A DNA stretch of 64,000 bases from Oscillospiraceae bacterium. GTDB lineage: Bacteria; Bacillota; Clostridia; Saccharofermentanales; Saccharofermentanaceae. A model generated the notes under the pieces. That model did no database searches. It saw nothing but the letters and a program-made list of their open reading frames with translations, and was not told the DNA's origin. Positions 8,152 to 16,783 of this stretch are shown here, one piece after another; position 1 is the stretch's first letter; the number at the start of each line of letters is the position of its first letter. Location: the NCBI GenBank assembly GCA_902775565.1, contig CACYMP010000004.1:100442-164441 (forward strand), read 5' to 3'. A program made the translations under genes and the position numbers.

Positions 8152-10095
8152 TTATTTATCCATTTTCGCGATCAGATGCATGACGATATGGAAAGCCCTC
8201 GAGAACCCTCCCGAATAGTCCGCTTTCTCAAGCGCCGCGGAGATCAGCATCGGGTCGTCCGTGCCTATTACGTCAACGCCGCAGCTTACGAGATACTGCA
8301 CCGTATCATCCTTGTCGACCGTCCAGCAGAATACCTTCACACCCTTAGCGTGCATATTGCGCACGAGTTCCGGAGTTACGTAAGTCTCTTCGATGGTTAT
8401 GTTGTCCGTGTAAGGAATATCGTTGAGATCACCGACTGCGATCGCCATGCAGTATCCCTTGGTTATGGTCGGATCGAGCTCCATTACACGCTGAAGCCTT
8501 CTTGCGTCCTGCGCGATGACCATGACGTTATCGTGCATTCCCGTATCGTTGATAACCTTGAGGACATTCTCTTCAAAGTTCTTGTCGAGCGGGTGTCCCT
8601 TAAGCTCGACCTGGACATTCATATCATTCTCTTTGGCGAGCTTAAGCGCTTCCTCAAGCTTGGGAACAGATACATCCGTATAATCCCCGGGCATCCACGA
8701 ACCGAATTTGCATGCGGAGAGCTCGGCGAATGTGTGGTCGTGAATTGAGTAATTGATACCGGTCACTCTCTTTATCGTCGAATCGTGATTGCATATGATG
8801 ACGCCGTCTTTGGTCTGGTGGACGTCAAGCTCTATCCACTTGAGGTTCTCGCTCGCGGCTAGTTCAAATGCCGGCATCGTGTTCTCGGGCGCATTAACGT
8901 TGTCGCCTCTGTGCGCGCAGACGAGCGGTCTGCCGACTTCTTCAAACAGATAAGAATACCTGTAAGCGAAGATCCCGAGCACGCCGAGAGATACTGCGAT
9001 AATGGCTGCAACTGTAATAGCCGAGCGTCTGAAAGAATATTCCTTGACCTTGATAAAATCAGAGGACAATGTGTACAGTTCGCTCTTTTCACGCACGTAT
9101 CTGTAGAACAGAACGGTGAGCGCCGCGTTGTTGATCGCGGGCGAGATAAAGCTCTTTAAGATCTGTCTCAGAACGTAAGTATAAGTTCCTACGGATTCGG
9201 TCTTGTCGATAAAGCTCGTGTTGCCTTTGAGCCAGCTGACAACCTCTTTGAAGTTTACGACCACGATCGAAGCTACCGAATTGATGGTGAAATTGAGCAT
9301 TATGGTCAGCAGCAGCATTGAGAAAAGCGTCTCAAAGAAGTGCCCCTTTTCGAGCTTTCTCGATCTCTTGCAGCTCCTGAAAAGCGACTCCCTCTGGAGC
9401 ACGAAGCTGTTGATGGAGAAGATATAGACCGTCAGGAAGATGATAAGGATAAAGTAGATGATGTTATACAAAAGATTCAGTCCGCTCGTGTAATCGATCG
9501 TCTGGTTGATAAATCCCGGCAGAATGAGCTTGAACGTCGAAGATGACAGCGGCAGGAGCTTGGTAAGCGGGAACAGGATCAGGATGAAGAGTATCAGGAG
9601 CCAGTTCTTCGGGTGAAGAGCTTTTCTGCAGGCCCTGAAACCCGCTCTGAACATGCATGTCAGGTTGGTCTCGCGTCCCGTTCTTCCTACGGAGAAAGTG
9701 TGAAGAAGTCCTGCAATCTGGAACAGTGACATCAACGTCACTATGACCGCGAAAAGGATCATCATAATCATCGACAGAGGATTTAACAGAACCTGTCTTA
9801 AGTTGCTCGGAGCGATGTAAGTTACGCCGTTGACCCTCATCATACCCCAGATAACTGCTTTCTTAAGGACAGATGTGGATACCGCGGTAAAGATCGTGCA
9901 GAACAAAATAAACAGCGTTCCTTCGATATAGTCGCGCTTGAAAAGGCTCAGCACTTCCCTTATGAACTGGCCAAACCCCTGGAAGAACCTGATAAACTTG
10001 CTCTTTCCTATCGATCCGTAATGCGCGAGCGTGGGTATCCTGGAAAGGAACCCCGTGTACTGCTTCTCTTCTGTTTTATTCTCCGAATCACCCAT
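8152..10095 (-). CDS. Glycerophosphodiester phosphodiesterase with N-terminal membrane domain
   Basis: Residues 1-385 carry about eight membrane segments, with the seventh or eighth near 365-385. The C-terminal GDPD domain begins at about 393 with CAHRGDNVNAPENTMPAF, then WIELDVHQTKDG and CNHDSTI. These are the metal-binding His-Arg-Gly/Glu-Asn and Glu/Asp sites and the catalytic His of the family. Such proteins cleave glycerophosphodiesters to glycerol 3-phosphate and an alcohol; the membrane-fused type may act on lipid or teichoic-acid-derived material. The domain faces the outside if the last membrane segment runs outward. The gene lies 18 nt after feoAB on the same strand, close enough to be co-transcribed. 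Confidence 0.9.
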   Translation of the reverse strand: MGDSENKTEEKQYTGFLSRIPTLAHYGSIGKSKFIRFFQGFGQFIREVLSLFKRDYIEGTLFILFCTIFTAVSTSVLKKAVIWGMMRVNGVTYIAPSNLRQVLLNPLSMIMMILFAVIVTLMSLFQIAGLLHTFSVGRTGRETNLTCMFRAGFRACRKALHPKNWLLILFILILFPLTKLLPLSSSTFKLILPGFINQTIDYTSGLNLLYNIIYFILIIFLTVYIFSINSFVLQRESLFRSCKRSRKLEKGHFFETLFSMLLLTIMLNFTINSVASIVVVNFKEVVSWLKGNTSFIDKTESVGTYTYVLRQILKSFISPAINNAALTVLFYRYVREKSELYTLSSDFIKVKEYSFRRSAITVAAIIAVSLGVLGIFAYRYSYLFEEVGRPLVCAHRGDNVNAPENTMPAFELAASENLKWIELDVHQTKDGVIICNHDSTIKRVTGINYSIHDHTFAELSACKFGSWMPGDYTDVSVPKLEEALKLAKENDMNVQVELKGHPLDKNFEENVLKVINDTGMHDNVMVIAQDARRLQRVMELDPTITKGYCMAIAVGDLNDIPYTDNITIEETYVTPELVRNMHAKGVKVFCWTVDKDDTVQYLVSCGVDVIGTDDPMLISAALEKADYSGGFSRAFHIVMHLIAKMDK

Positions 10096-10113
10096 AAATA
10101 CCGTCCCTGCAGG

Positions 10114-12480
10114 CTATATAAACAACATTCCGATAAGATGCACGATAAATGCGAAGATCCATGCGACAACACACTGGAACACCACCGTTATGAGCGCAAA
10201 TTTCCATCCGCGTTCACGCTTGACTGCGGCAACCGCGGCAACGCACGGAGTATACAGCAGGCAGAACACCAGCAGAGCCAGCGCGTCCACAATACTGAGC
10301 GCCGCATTAAGAGAACCTACGCTTCCGTAAAGGACCGAAAGCATTGATACAATGCTCTCTTTCGCGAGGAATCCCGCGATAAGCGACGTTACTATCCTCC
10401 AGTCGCCGAGTCCCAAAGGCGCGAAGACCGGAGCAACCAAGCCCGCGATCGTGGCAAGTATGCTGTGATCGGTATCGGCGACCATGTTGAATCTGAAATC
10501 GAAAGTCTTTAGGAACCACACGACTATCGTTCCGATGAAGATGACCGTGAAAGCCCTGGACAAAAAGTCTTTTGCCTTATCCCACATCAGCCTTGCAACG
10601 TTCTTGATGCCGGGCATCCTGTAGTTCGGGAGCTCCATTACGAAAGGAACGGCCTCTCCCTTGAAAACAGTGTTTTTCGACAGGAACGCCACCAATATCG
10701 CTATAAGCACTCCGAGGAAATAAAGTCCCGTCATTATAAATCCCGCATACTTCGGGAAGAACGCAGCGCATATGAATGCGTAGATAGGCGTTTTCGCAGA
10801 GCAGCTCATAAACGGAATAAGGAGCGTGGTCATGCGGCGGTCCCTCGTAGAAGGAAGCGTCCTCGTGGACATCGCGGCGGGGACAGAACAGCCGAATCCG
10901 ATAAGGAGCGGAACAATGCTGCGTCCCGAAAGTCCTATCTTACGCAGGAGCTTATCCATCACGAAAGCCACGCGCGCCATGTATCCGCTGTCTTCCAGTA
11001 TCGAAAGGAAGAAGAACATGACTACGATTATCGGCACAAACGACACGACCGTTCCGACGCCGTTGAAAATAGCATCTATCACAAGGGAATGAATGGGCGC
11101 CGCGACATTTGCCGCAGTGAGCGCACCGTCGACCTTTTCGGTAACGAACCCGATCCCCTGCTCAAGGAGATCCTGCAGGAACGAACCTATAACATTAAAC
11201 GTCAGCAGGAATACAGCTCCCATTATCACTATGAAAAGCGGTATCGCCGTAAACTTGCCGGTAAGTATCTTATCTATCTTTCTCGAGCGCTCGTGCTCCT
11301 TGCTCTCATGAGGCTTGATCACGGTCTCGGCGCAAAATCTCTTTATGAAGCCGAAACGCATATCCGCGATAGCAGCGGCACGGTCTAAGCCTCTTTCCTT
11401 CTCCATCTGGCCAACGATATGACCGAGCATATCAAGCTCGTTATCGTCCAGATCGAGCGCCTTTTCGACGAGCGGGTCGCCTTCGATCAGCTTGCTCGCG
11501 GCAAACCTTACGGGGATCTTCGCTCTGTGGCAGTGATCCTCTATCAGGTGCATGACGCCGTGGATAGCTCTGTGGACCGCGCCTCCGTCGGCCGTGCCGT
11601 CGCAGAAATCCACCCTCTGTGGCTTCTCGTCATAAGCAGCAACGTGAATGGCGTGTGTTATAAGTTCTTCGATACCTTCGTTTTTCGCTGCCGAGATCGG
11701 AACGACAGGGATCTGAAGGAGTTCCTCCATCTCGTTGATCCTGACTGAACCGCCGTTGCCGCGGAGCTCGTCCATCATGTTGACCGCAAGGACCATCGGG
11801 ATCCCAAGCCCCATCAGCTGCAGCGTCAGATAAAGGTTACGCTCGATATTCGTCGCATCGATAATGTTGATGATCGCCGTCGGCTTCTCATCAAGAATGA
11901 ACTGTCTCGAGACTATCTCTTCGCTCGTGTAAGGCGACAGCGAATAGATTCCGGGCAGGTCAACGACTTCGGTCTCGGGATGCTTCCTGATCGAGCCGCT
12001 CTTTCTGTCAACCGTGACGCCCGGGAAATTGCCGACATGCTGGTTTGCGCCTGTCAGCTGATTGAACAGCGTTGTCTTTCCGCAGTTCTGGTTACCGACG
12101 AGCGCGAAAACAAGTTTCCCGGTATTAACGGGTCCTTTTGCATGTTCTTCTGCATAATCGTGACCGGAATAAACCTCACCGATCCTCGGGTGCTGGTGTT
12201 CCTTAGGCTTGGCGGCTTTCTTTGTCTCAGCAGCCGCCGGACCCGCCTCTTTGCTGTGCGCATCCGAGATCTCGATCTTCTCGGCATCCGCGAGCCTTAA
12301 AGTCAGCTCATATCCATGTATCATCAGCTCCATCGGGTCGCCCATCGGAGCAAACTTGGTAAGTGTTATCTCTGCGCCCGGAATAACGCCCATGTCAAGG
12401 AAATGCTGCCTTAACGCGCCTTCCCCTCCGACTTTTTCGATTACGGCAGACATGCCCGGTGTCAAATCTTTAAGTGTCAT
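10114..12480 (-). CDS. feoB: Ferrous iron transporter FeoB with fused N-terminal FeoA domain
   Basis: The 788-residue chain starts with a complete FeoA (SH3-like) domain at 1-72 (LRQHFLDMGVIPGAEI). A charged linker with several His residues leads to the FeoB G domain at about 124: GNQNCGKTTLFNQLTG (G1), VGNFPGVTVD (G2), DLPGIYSLSP (G3) and AVNMMDE (G4). The membrane part follows with two Gate regions (PLLIGFGCSVPA and LLYTPCVAA). FeoB takes up Fe(II) under anaerobic conditions; FeoA is an accessory protein and is often a separate gene. The chain ends in a short hydrophobic tail. Upstream lies a TATAAT and, further up, the paired palindromic repeats at 12559-12684. No Fur box was identified with confidence. 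Confidence 0.95.
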   Translation of the reverse strand: MTLKDLTPGMSAVIEKVGGEGALRQHFLDMGVIPGAEITLTKFAPMGDPMELMIHGYELTLRLADAEKIEISDAHSKEAGPAAAETKKAAKPKEHQHPRIGEVYSGHDYAEEHAKGPVNTGKLVFALVGNQNCGKTTLFNQLTGANQHVGNFPGVTVDRKSGSIRKHPETEVVDLPGIYSLSPYTSEEIVSRQFILDEKPTAIINIIDATNIERNLYLTLQLMGLGIPMVLAVNMMDELRGNGGSVRINEMEELLQIPVVPISAAKNEGIEELITHAIHVAAYDEKPQRVDFCDGTADGGAVHRAIHGVMHLIEDHCHRAKIPVRFAASKLIEGDPLVEKALDLDDNELDMLGHIVGQMEKERGLDRAAAIADMRFGFIKRFCAETVIKPHESKEHERSRKIDKILTGKFTAIPLFIVIMGAVFLLTFNVIGSFLQDLLEQGIGFVTEKVDGALTAANVAAPIHSLVIDAIFNGVGTVVSFVPIIVVMFFFLSILEDSGYMARVAFVMDKLLRKIGLSGRSIVPLLIGFGCSVPAAMSTRTLPSTRDRRMTTLLIPFMSCSAKTPIYAFICAAFFPKYAGFIMTGLYFLGVLIAILVAFLSKNTVFKGEAVPFVMELPNYRMPGIKNVARLMWDKAKDFLSRAFTVIFIGTIVVWFLKTFDFRFNMVADTDHSILATIAGLVAPVFAPLGLGDWRIVTSLIAGFLAKESIVSMLSVLYGSVGSLNAALSIVDALALLVFCLLYTPCVAAVAAVKRERGWKFALITVVFQCVVAWIFAFIVHLIGMLFI

Positions 12481-12558
12481 AATTGCCCTCTTTTATTATG
12501 CCAACAGAATTATAACAAAATAATAAAAAACATACACACAGGCGGTTTAAAAACGCAT

Positions 12559-12684
12559 CAGTCCGTATACTTGTCTGTGTTTCGCATAAAACACAGACAT
12601 AAACACGGACTAGAGGCTCAAAACACGCGTCAGTCCGTAAACTTGTCCGTGTTCCGGACAAAACACAGACATAAACACGGACTG
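12559..12684. repeat. Tandem pair of 54-bp imperfect palindromes, 72-bp period (site A)
   Basis: The two copies (12559-12612 and 12631-12684) start exactly 72 bp apart. On the minus strand each reads CAGTCCGTGTTTA, then TGTCTGTGTT or a close variant, a short GC-containing loop, AACACAGACA or variant, and ends in TTTACGGACTG. It can fold as an 8-bp outer stem, an internal loop of about 5 x 5 and a 10-bp inner stem. The same element occurs at 21752-21877. The rest of the 326-nt intergenic region 12481-12806 holds the hpf terminator (12761-12788) and an AT-rich stretch with TATAAT near the feoAB start. Confidence 0.85.
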
Positions 12685-12760
12685 ACACCGGGCAGGCATC
12701 AGATCGGCATCAGATTGACGCTCAGCACTCACCGCACGCCTGCCTGCGCAAAAAGCCAAC

Positions 12761-12788
12761 AAAAAAGGGGCCGCGGTCAGGCGGCCCC
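12761..12788 (-). terminator. Rho-independent terminator of hpf
   Basis: An 8-bp stem GGGGCCGC/GCGGCCCC with a 6-nt loop (12767-12788) is followed on the minus strand by six T. It lies 18 nt after the hpf stop. Confidence 0.9.
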
Positions 12789-12806
12789 CAAACAGTCAGT
12801 TAATAA

Positions 12807-13349
12807 TCAGTACTCAGGCTCAAGCAATCCGTAGCCGCCGTCGTTTCTCTTATAGATGATGCATACCGAGTTGGTATCGCTGTCAAGATATACATAGAAA
12901 TCGTGACCGAGCATCTCGAGCTGCAGAATAGCATCCTCTGTTGTCATCGGGCGCAGAGCGAACTGCTTGCGCTTCGTGATCTTGTCCTGGGGCTCATCTT
13001 CAAAGTCGAAGTCAGCGCCGCCGTCGTCCTCAAGGAAGTTGACGATTCCGGGATAGTCCTTCTTTTTCTTAAGGAACTTCGTCTTCTGCCTTCTGATCTG
13101 GGATTCGAGCTTGTCGACAGTCTTGTCGACGCCAGTCAGGATGTCTTCATCGCGTGCCTCGGCTCTGTAGATCTTTCCGTCGAGCTTCATGGTAATCTCG
13201 ATTACCATCTTTGCGCCTTCGGGTCTGATGCGTACATTAAGGGTTCCTTCGTCACCGAAATACTTGTCGAACTTGGACATCTTTGAAGCGATCTTGTCCT
13301 CAAGCCTTGGTCCGATCTTGATTCCGTTGCCCTGTGTTGTGATCTTCAT
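12807..13349 (-). CDS. hpf: Long-form ribosome hibernation promoting factor (HPF/RaiA family)
   Basis: I place the start at the ATG at 13347-13349 (MKITTQGNGIKIGP), preceded by GAAGGGAGTG; the open frame extends further but has no family-like sequence there. The 180-residue protein has the RaiA/YfiA beta-alpha-beta-alpha domain (1-100; GPRLEDKIASKMSKFDKYF) and, after a linker, the C-terminal dimerisation domain (about 125-180; ITKRKQFALRPMTTEDAILQLEMLGHDFYVY). Long HPF forms 100S ribosome dimers and protects ribosomes in stationary phase. The gene stands alone, with its own terminator. Confidence 0.95.
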   Translation of the reverse strand: MKITTQGNGIKIGPRLEDKIASKMSKFDKYFGDEGTLNVRIRPEGAKMVIEITMKLDGKIYRAEARDEDILTGVDKTVDKLESQIRRQKTKFLKKKKDYPGIVNFLEDDGGADFDFEDEPQDKITKRKQFALRPMTTEDAILQLEMLGHDFYVYLDSDTNSVCIIYKRNDGGYGLLEPEY

Positions 13350-13450
13350 AGAATCACTCCCTTCCGTTTTGAAGATTGCAAAAGGCTTTGACCTTTTAAT
13401 CATTATAGAACACTAACCGCCCGATTAATATTAAATAACGGTTAATCTTT

Positions 13451-13475
13451 CAAAACTGCCGAAAAGAGCGGTCAG
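13451..13475 (-). terminator. Weak terminator-like hairpin after thiT
   Basis: On the minus strand CTGACCG and CGGCAG flank CTCTTTT, with one bulged A, followed by TTTTG. The stem overlaps the thiT stop codon. It is short and may be only partly efficient. Confidence 0.35.
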
Positions 13476-14326
13476 ACTGCGCCCTCTTCTTTCGCCTTTC
13501 CAGACTTGCCGGAAGTGTGCTTCTTTGTAAGCTTGGAGATAATAAGAAGTATTACGGGGATAATGACCGCTACTGCAGTAACGACTCCGATCAGCTTCCA
13601 GTTGACGCTTGCAAAACCGGTAGCATCGAACTCGCCGCTCTCGGCATTCTGCAGGTGCATGAAGATGTTTACCGCATCGAAAACGATAGCGACAACAACG
13701 ATCAGTCCGGACACCCAGTTAAGAACAGGAATACCTGCCCTGTCTTCCTTCTTGAGATTCGTGATGCTGTCACCCCTGAAATCAAGAACGCTTCCGATAT
13801 AGTACGCGGCAGCGGCGGTAACGATCGTCTCGGGGATCATGTAAGTTGCGTTGTATCCGATGGAATAGATGAGCGCTGCGTTCGTAGGGATAGACAGACC
13901 TGCCCAGACAGTCGCGCCTGAGATCACATGGCAGACAAATCTCAAAAAGCAGACGAGGAATGTTCCGAGCAAAAGTCCGTATGCCTGTGAAGATACTTTT
14001 CGGAAAGCACCGCCTAAGCCGATGACGGTAAACGCTACAATGTAGTCCAAAAGGATAACGGCGACAACAGACTGCCAAGTCGTAACGTAAGACAGAGTCT
14101 TAAGTCCGATAAGCTGCTGGATGACGCCGAAAACAAAAGCTACCAAAAGGCCGTATCTTACGCCGTGTCTGTACGCGATGATGATGACCGGGAGCATGCA
14201 TGCCACGGTAACTGAACCGCCGTAAGGAAGTTCAAGGATCTTGACGATCGAAAGCACGGTCGCGAGTGCGAGCATTATCGCCGCTTCCGTGAGCATTCTC
14301 GTTTTCGAAATGTTCTTTGCTGTCAT
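13472..14326 (-). CDS. thiT: Thiamine ECF transporter substrate-binding component ThiT
   Basis: This 284-residue membrane protein has about six hydrophobic segments in the first 190 residues. Its conserved run is LELPYGGSVTVACMLPVIII, followed by AYRHGVRYGLLVAFVFGVIQ and TTWQSVVAVILLDY, which is the ThiT (YuaJ) pattern. ThiT is the S component that captures thiamine and docks on the shared EcfT-EcfA-EcfA' module, not encoded here. After about residue 200 there is one more membrane segment and a Lys-rich tail, making it longer than the usual 190-200 residues of ThiT. A TPP riboswitch directly upstream supports the substrate. CGGAGGT 5 nt before the ATG is the ribosome-binding site. Confidence 0.93.
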   Translation of the reverse strand: MTAKNISKTRMLTEAAIMLALATVLSIVKILELPYGGSVTVACMLPVIIIAYRHGVRYGLLVAFVFGVIQQLIGLKTLSYVTTWQSVVAVILLDYIVAFTVIGLGGAFRKVSSQAYGLLLGTFLVCFLRFVCHVISGATVWAGLSIPTNAALIYSIGYNATYMIPETIVTAAAAYYIGSVLDFRGDSITNLKKEDRAGIPVLNWVSGLIVVVAIVFDAVNIFMHLQNAESGEFDATGFASVNWKLIGVVTAVAVIIPVILLIISKLTKKHTSGKSGKAKEEGAV

Positions 14327-14396
14327 AAAAATACCTCCGCTTCGGAAACCGACCTGCGTCTAATCTCCATCGGAGGAAATCCATGTTAATAGATAT

Positions 14397-14495
14397 TATT
14401 CCCTACGCCGGCATTATCCGTCAGGTTCAGCGGGTCGGCGATTACTGCCCTCTCAGCCTGATACACGGTATGTCGCCGCGCCCAAGCTCCCCGTT
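14397..14495 (-). promoter_or_regulatory. TPP riboswitch (THI element) controlling thiT
   Basis: On the minus strand the sequence reads GGGGAGC, then GGCTGAGAGGG, then GACCCGCTGAACCTGA, then GGATAATGCCGGCGTAGGGA. These are the conserved P2-P3 pyrimidine-sensing and P4-P5 pyrophosphate-sensing blocks of the thiamine pyrophosphate riboswitch in the right order. Between the aptamer and the gene, TTTCCTCCG (near 14370-14380) is complementary to the CGGAGG ribosome-binding site (near 14334-14340). I infer control of translation start: TPP binding would favour the sequestering hairpin and shut off ThiT. No T-run typical of a transcription terminator is seen. Confidence 0.95.
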
Positions 14496-14520
14496 ATTTC
14501 CGTTTTCGCGAGCAAATATA

Positions 14521-15567
14521 CTACAGGCGTCCGAGTTTTACAAGCCTTATGAGACAAGATTCGATAAACTTCTGAACTTCCCTCTCATAAAGCGCCTGCG
14601 AGTTCTCGTAGCACATCAGGTGGCGCGCATCGTTGATAACAACCATACGCTTGCGGCACCTCAGGTTATCGTAAATATCGTTGATGCCGCGCGGAAGCGT
14701 CTCATCGTCTTCACCACCGGCGAAAATCAGGACAGGCACCCTTATCCTTCCTGCATGCACGGCGCAGTCGCAGACATTCATATCAAAGCCGAACCTGTTC
14801 TTTGTAAGCATCCTGAGCCTGTAGATCGCAGCATCGGTGTTGATGAACTTGTCGCGCGAAATAACGTTTTTCAGGAAGTTCGGCAGAGTATCGACAGGCG
14901 AATCCGCAATAATGCCGCACACCTCGGGGCAGAAGCCTTTCTGCTGTGCCGCCAGGAGCGCTGCCGTTGCGCCGACTCCACGTCCGAAAATATAGATCCT
15001 GCAGTAAGGTCCCAGTCTCCTCTTGGTAAACTCGAACCAGCAGTCGAGATCGACGCTCTCTCTTAATCCCCAGGTAAAGCTCTTACCGCCGCTCATGCCG
15101 TGACCTCTCATATGCGTTATGAGAACATGGCACTGAATCTTTTTCATGAGGAGTTTTGCATATGCCGCGACTTCTGTAGGTTCTTCGTCATATGCGTGGA
15201 CAAGTATTACCATGTTGCGGCATCCGGGTTCCGTGGAAGGCCTGTAATACGCGGAGAGCCAGGTTCCGTCGAACGCGCCCATCCTTACGTTTATCCACTC
15301 TCTCCTGAAGGAATAAAACCAGTTGCGTCCCCTGCCGGTTATGGTCGTACGGTCGAGCTGCGTAGGTGCCCTGTCGACCTGTGGCTGCGGCTTAGGGCGC
15401 GAATAGATGCGCTTATAAAGCCTTTCGCAATAGATGAGGAAATACGCAAAAGCGCCCGCGGCAACCAGAACCATGACGAGCACGGCTAAAAGGACGACTA
15501 ATGCGCCTGTGTTCATCTCAAGATTTACGGTTGCAGGCAGTGTCTGCAATAATTCCCTCCAGGTCAT
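14521..15567 (-). CDS. Membrane-anchored alpha/beta hydrolase-fold protein lacking the nucleophile serine
   Basis: One membrane segment (about 20-45) precedes a BAAT/DLH-like alpha/beta hydrolase: MVILVHAYDEE, ITHMRGHGMSGG, IIADSPVDTL, LIFAGGEDDETLP (Asp) and DARHLMCYEN (His). At the nucleophile elbow, where relatives have G-x-S-x-G, the sequence is FGRGVGATAAL (about residue 194), so Ser is replaced by Gly. Asp and His are kept. The protein may have lost hydrolysis or use another residue. Start is uncertain: ATG 15567, TTG 15549 (directly after GGAGGG) or ATG 15516 (just after the pepP stop). It follows pepP with overlap or no gap. Confidence 0.8.
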   Translation of the reverse strand: MTWRELLQTLPATVNLEMNTGALVVLLAVLVMVLVAAGAFAYFLIYCERLYKRIYSRPKPQPQVDRAPTQLDRTTITGRGRNWFYSFRREWINVRMGAFDGTWLSAYYRPSTEPGCRNMVILVHAYDEEPTEVAAYAKLLMKKIQCHVLITHMRGHGMSGGKSFTWGLRESVDLDCWFEFTKRRLGPYCRIYIFGRGVGATAALLAAQQKGFCPEVCGIIADSPVDTLPNFLKNVISRDKFINTDAAIYRLRMLTKNRFGFDMNVCDCAVHAGRIRVPVLIFAGGEDDETLPRGINDIYDNLRCRKRMVVINDARHLMCYENSQALYEREVQKFIESCLIRLVKLGRL

Positions 15568-16783
15568 CGGCGCCGGAGCTCAAAAGACGGCAGCCGTCAG
15601 TAGTCAGGACGACGTCGTCTTCTATCCTGAAACCGACTCCCCATTCGGGTATATAAACGCCGGGCTCAACAGCAAGGCAGTTTCCGGGTGCGAAAGCGAG
15701 GTCGCGTGAACCGACGTCATGAACGTCCAGTCCCAGAAAATGTGAAGTGTTGTGCCAGTAGTAAGCAAGTACATCGTCCTTGCTGAAATTATCTTTTATT
15801 AGACCCTGCTCCGCAAGCCATTTGCCTGCGATGTCATACATTTGTGAATTAAGGCCGGCAAAAGTCTTGCCCGGAGCGATAAATCCGAACGCCGCTGCGC
15901 GGAGTTCCCTGATAAGACCAAGGAGCTTGACTCTCTTATCGTCATCGGATTCGGGGCGTCCGACAAAATAAACTCTCGAAATATCCGCGCAGTATCCGTT
16001 AACCCTTGCGCCAACATCGACCTGTATGAAGGATCCTTCCTGAGCGATGCCGTCACCGTCTCTCTCGGGATCGCCGTGATGCAGATAGAATGCATTTTTA
16101 CCGCAGCATACGATCGTCTGGAACGCGAAAAGCATGTTGCTTCTCTTTGTCATCTCATATTCGAGCTTTGCATAAAGTTCGTATTCGGAGATGCCGGGAC
16201 GGATCATCTTTTTCATCTCAGCGAGAGCTTCTTCGGTCACGCGCGCGGCTTCCTCGATCGAAGCAGTCTCGGCTTCGCTTTTCACGAGGCGCATTTCAAC
16301 AAGGATTCCCGAGATATCCAAAGGCTCTCTTCCCTGCTTGCGGCTTCTTTCCGCGAATTCCCTCGTTACCTGCATTACCGAACCGCCGTCGACTCCGAAA
16401 CGCAGAGTATTGTCAGACGCAAGCTTAAAGACCTCGTCAGCAAAGGTCTCCCTGTCTTTTATCATGTCTTCGGAAATACCCGATATGCGGGCAATCTCGG
16501 AGAAATCCATGCGTTTGCCCGTCCACCGCTCTTTGAGCTTGTCATGCTCGGGCGCGAAAATGCGCTCACTGACCGCGCCGTCCTTCTTAACGATGACCAG
16601 CATGAAGTCCGGTCTTTCGAGTCCTGTGAGATAGAAGAAATTACGGTCGGGAAGGAATCTGTACTCCGTATCGGCGCACATCTTTTTCTCTTCGCCCGAA
16701 AAAACGAAAGCCGCCGTGTTATCGGGCAGCTTTTCCGCGAAGACTCTTCTGTTGCTGCGGAAGAATTCCGGTCCGGTTACCAT
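15518..16783 (-). CDS. pepP: Xaa-Pro aminopeptidase (M24B), PepP type
   Basis: This 421-residue protein has the aminopeptidase P N-terminal domain (1-130; FRSNRRVFAEKLPDNTAAF, RNFFYLTGLERPDFMLV) and a pita-bread M24 catalytic domain. Metal ligands are visible: the two Asp in VDVGARVNGYCADISRVY, the His in HFLGLDVHDVG, and Glu in AVEPGVYIPEWGVGFRIED. PepP removes N-terminal residues that precede proline. It overlaps the acetyltransferase gene by 7 nt on one side and meets the defective hydrolase gene on the other, forming a three-gene unit with no obvious shared pathway. Confidence 0.93.
   Translation of the reverse strand: MVTGPEFFRSNRRVFAEKLPDNTAAFVFSGEEKKMCADTEYRFLPDRNFFYLTGLERPDFMLVIVKKDGAVSERIFAPEHDKLKERWTGKRMDFSEIARISGISEDMIKDRETFADEVFKLASDNTLRFGVDGGSVMQVTREFAERSRKQGREPLDISGILVEMRLVKSEAETASIEEAARVTEEALAEMKKMIRPGISEYELYAKLEYEMTKRSNMLFAFQTIVCCGKNAFYLHHGDPERDGDGIAQEGSFIQVDVGARVNGYCADISRVYFVGRPESDDDKRVKLLGLIRELRAAAFGFIAPGKTFAGLNSQMYDIAGKWLAEQGLIKDNFSKDDVLAYYWHNTSHFLGLDVHDVGSRDLAFAPGNCLAVEPGVYIPEWGVGFRIEDDVVLTTDGCRLLSSGADDLEGIIADTACNRKS

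Noticed and set aside
12571..12834. Open frames across site A of the palindromic repeats with repeated His/Lys-rich peptides
   Set aside because: The 72-bp period is a multiple of three, so any frame without a stop repeats itself. There is no ribosome-binding site and the same happens on the other strand at site B.
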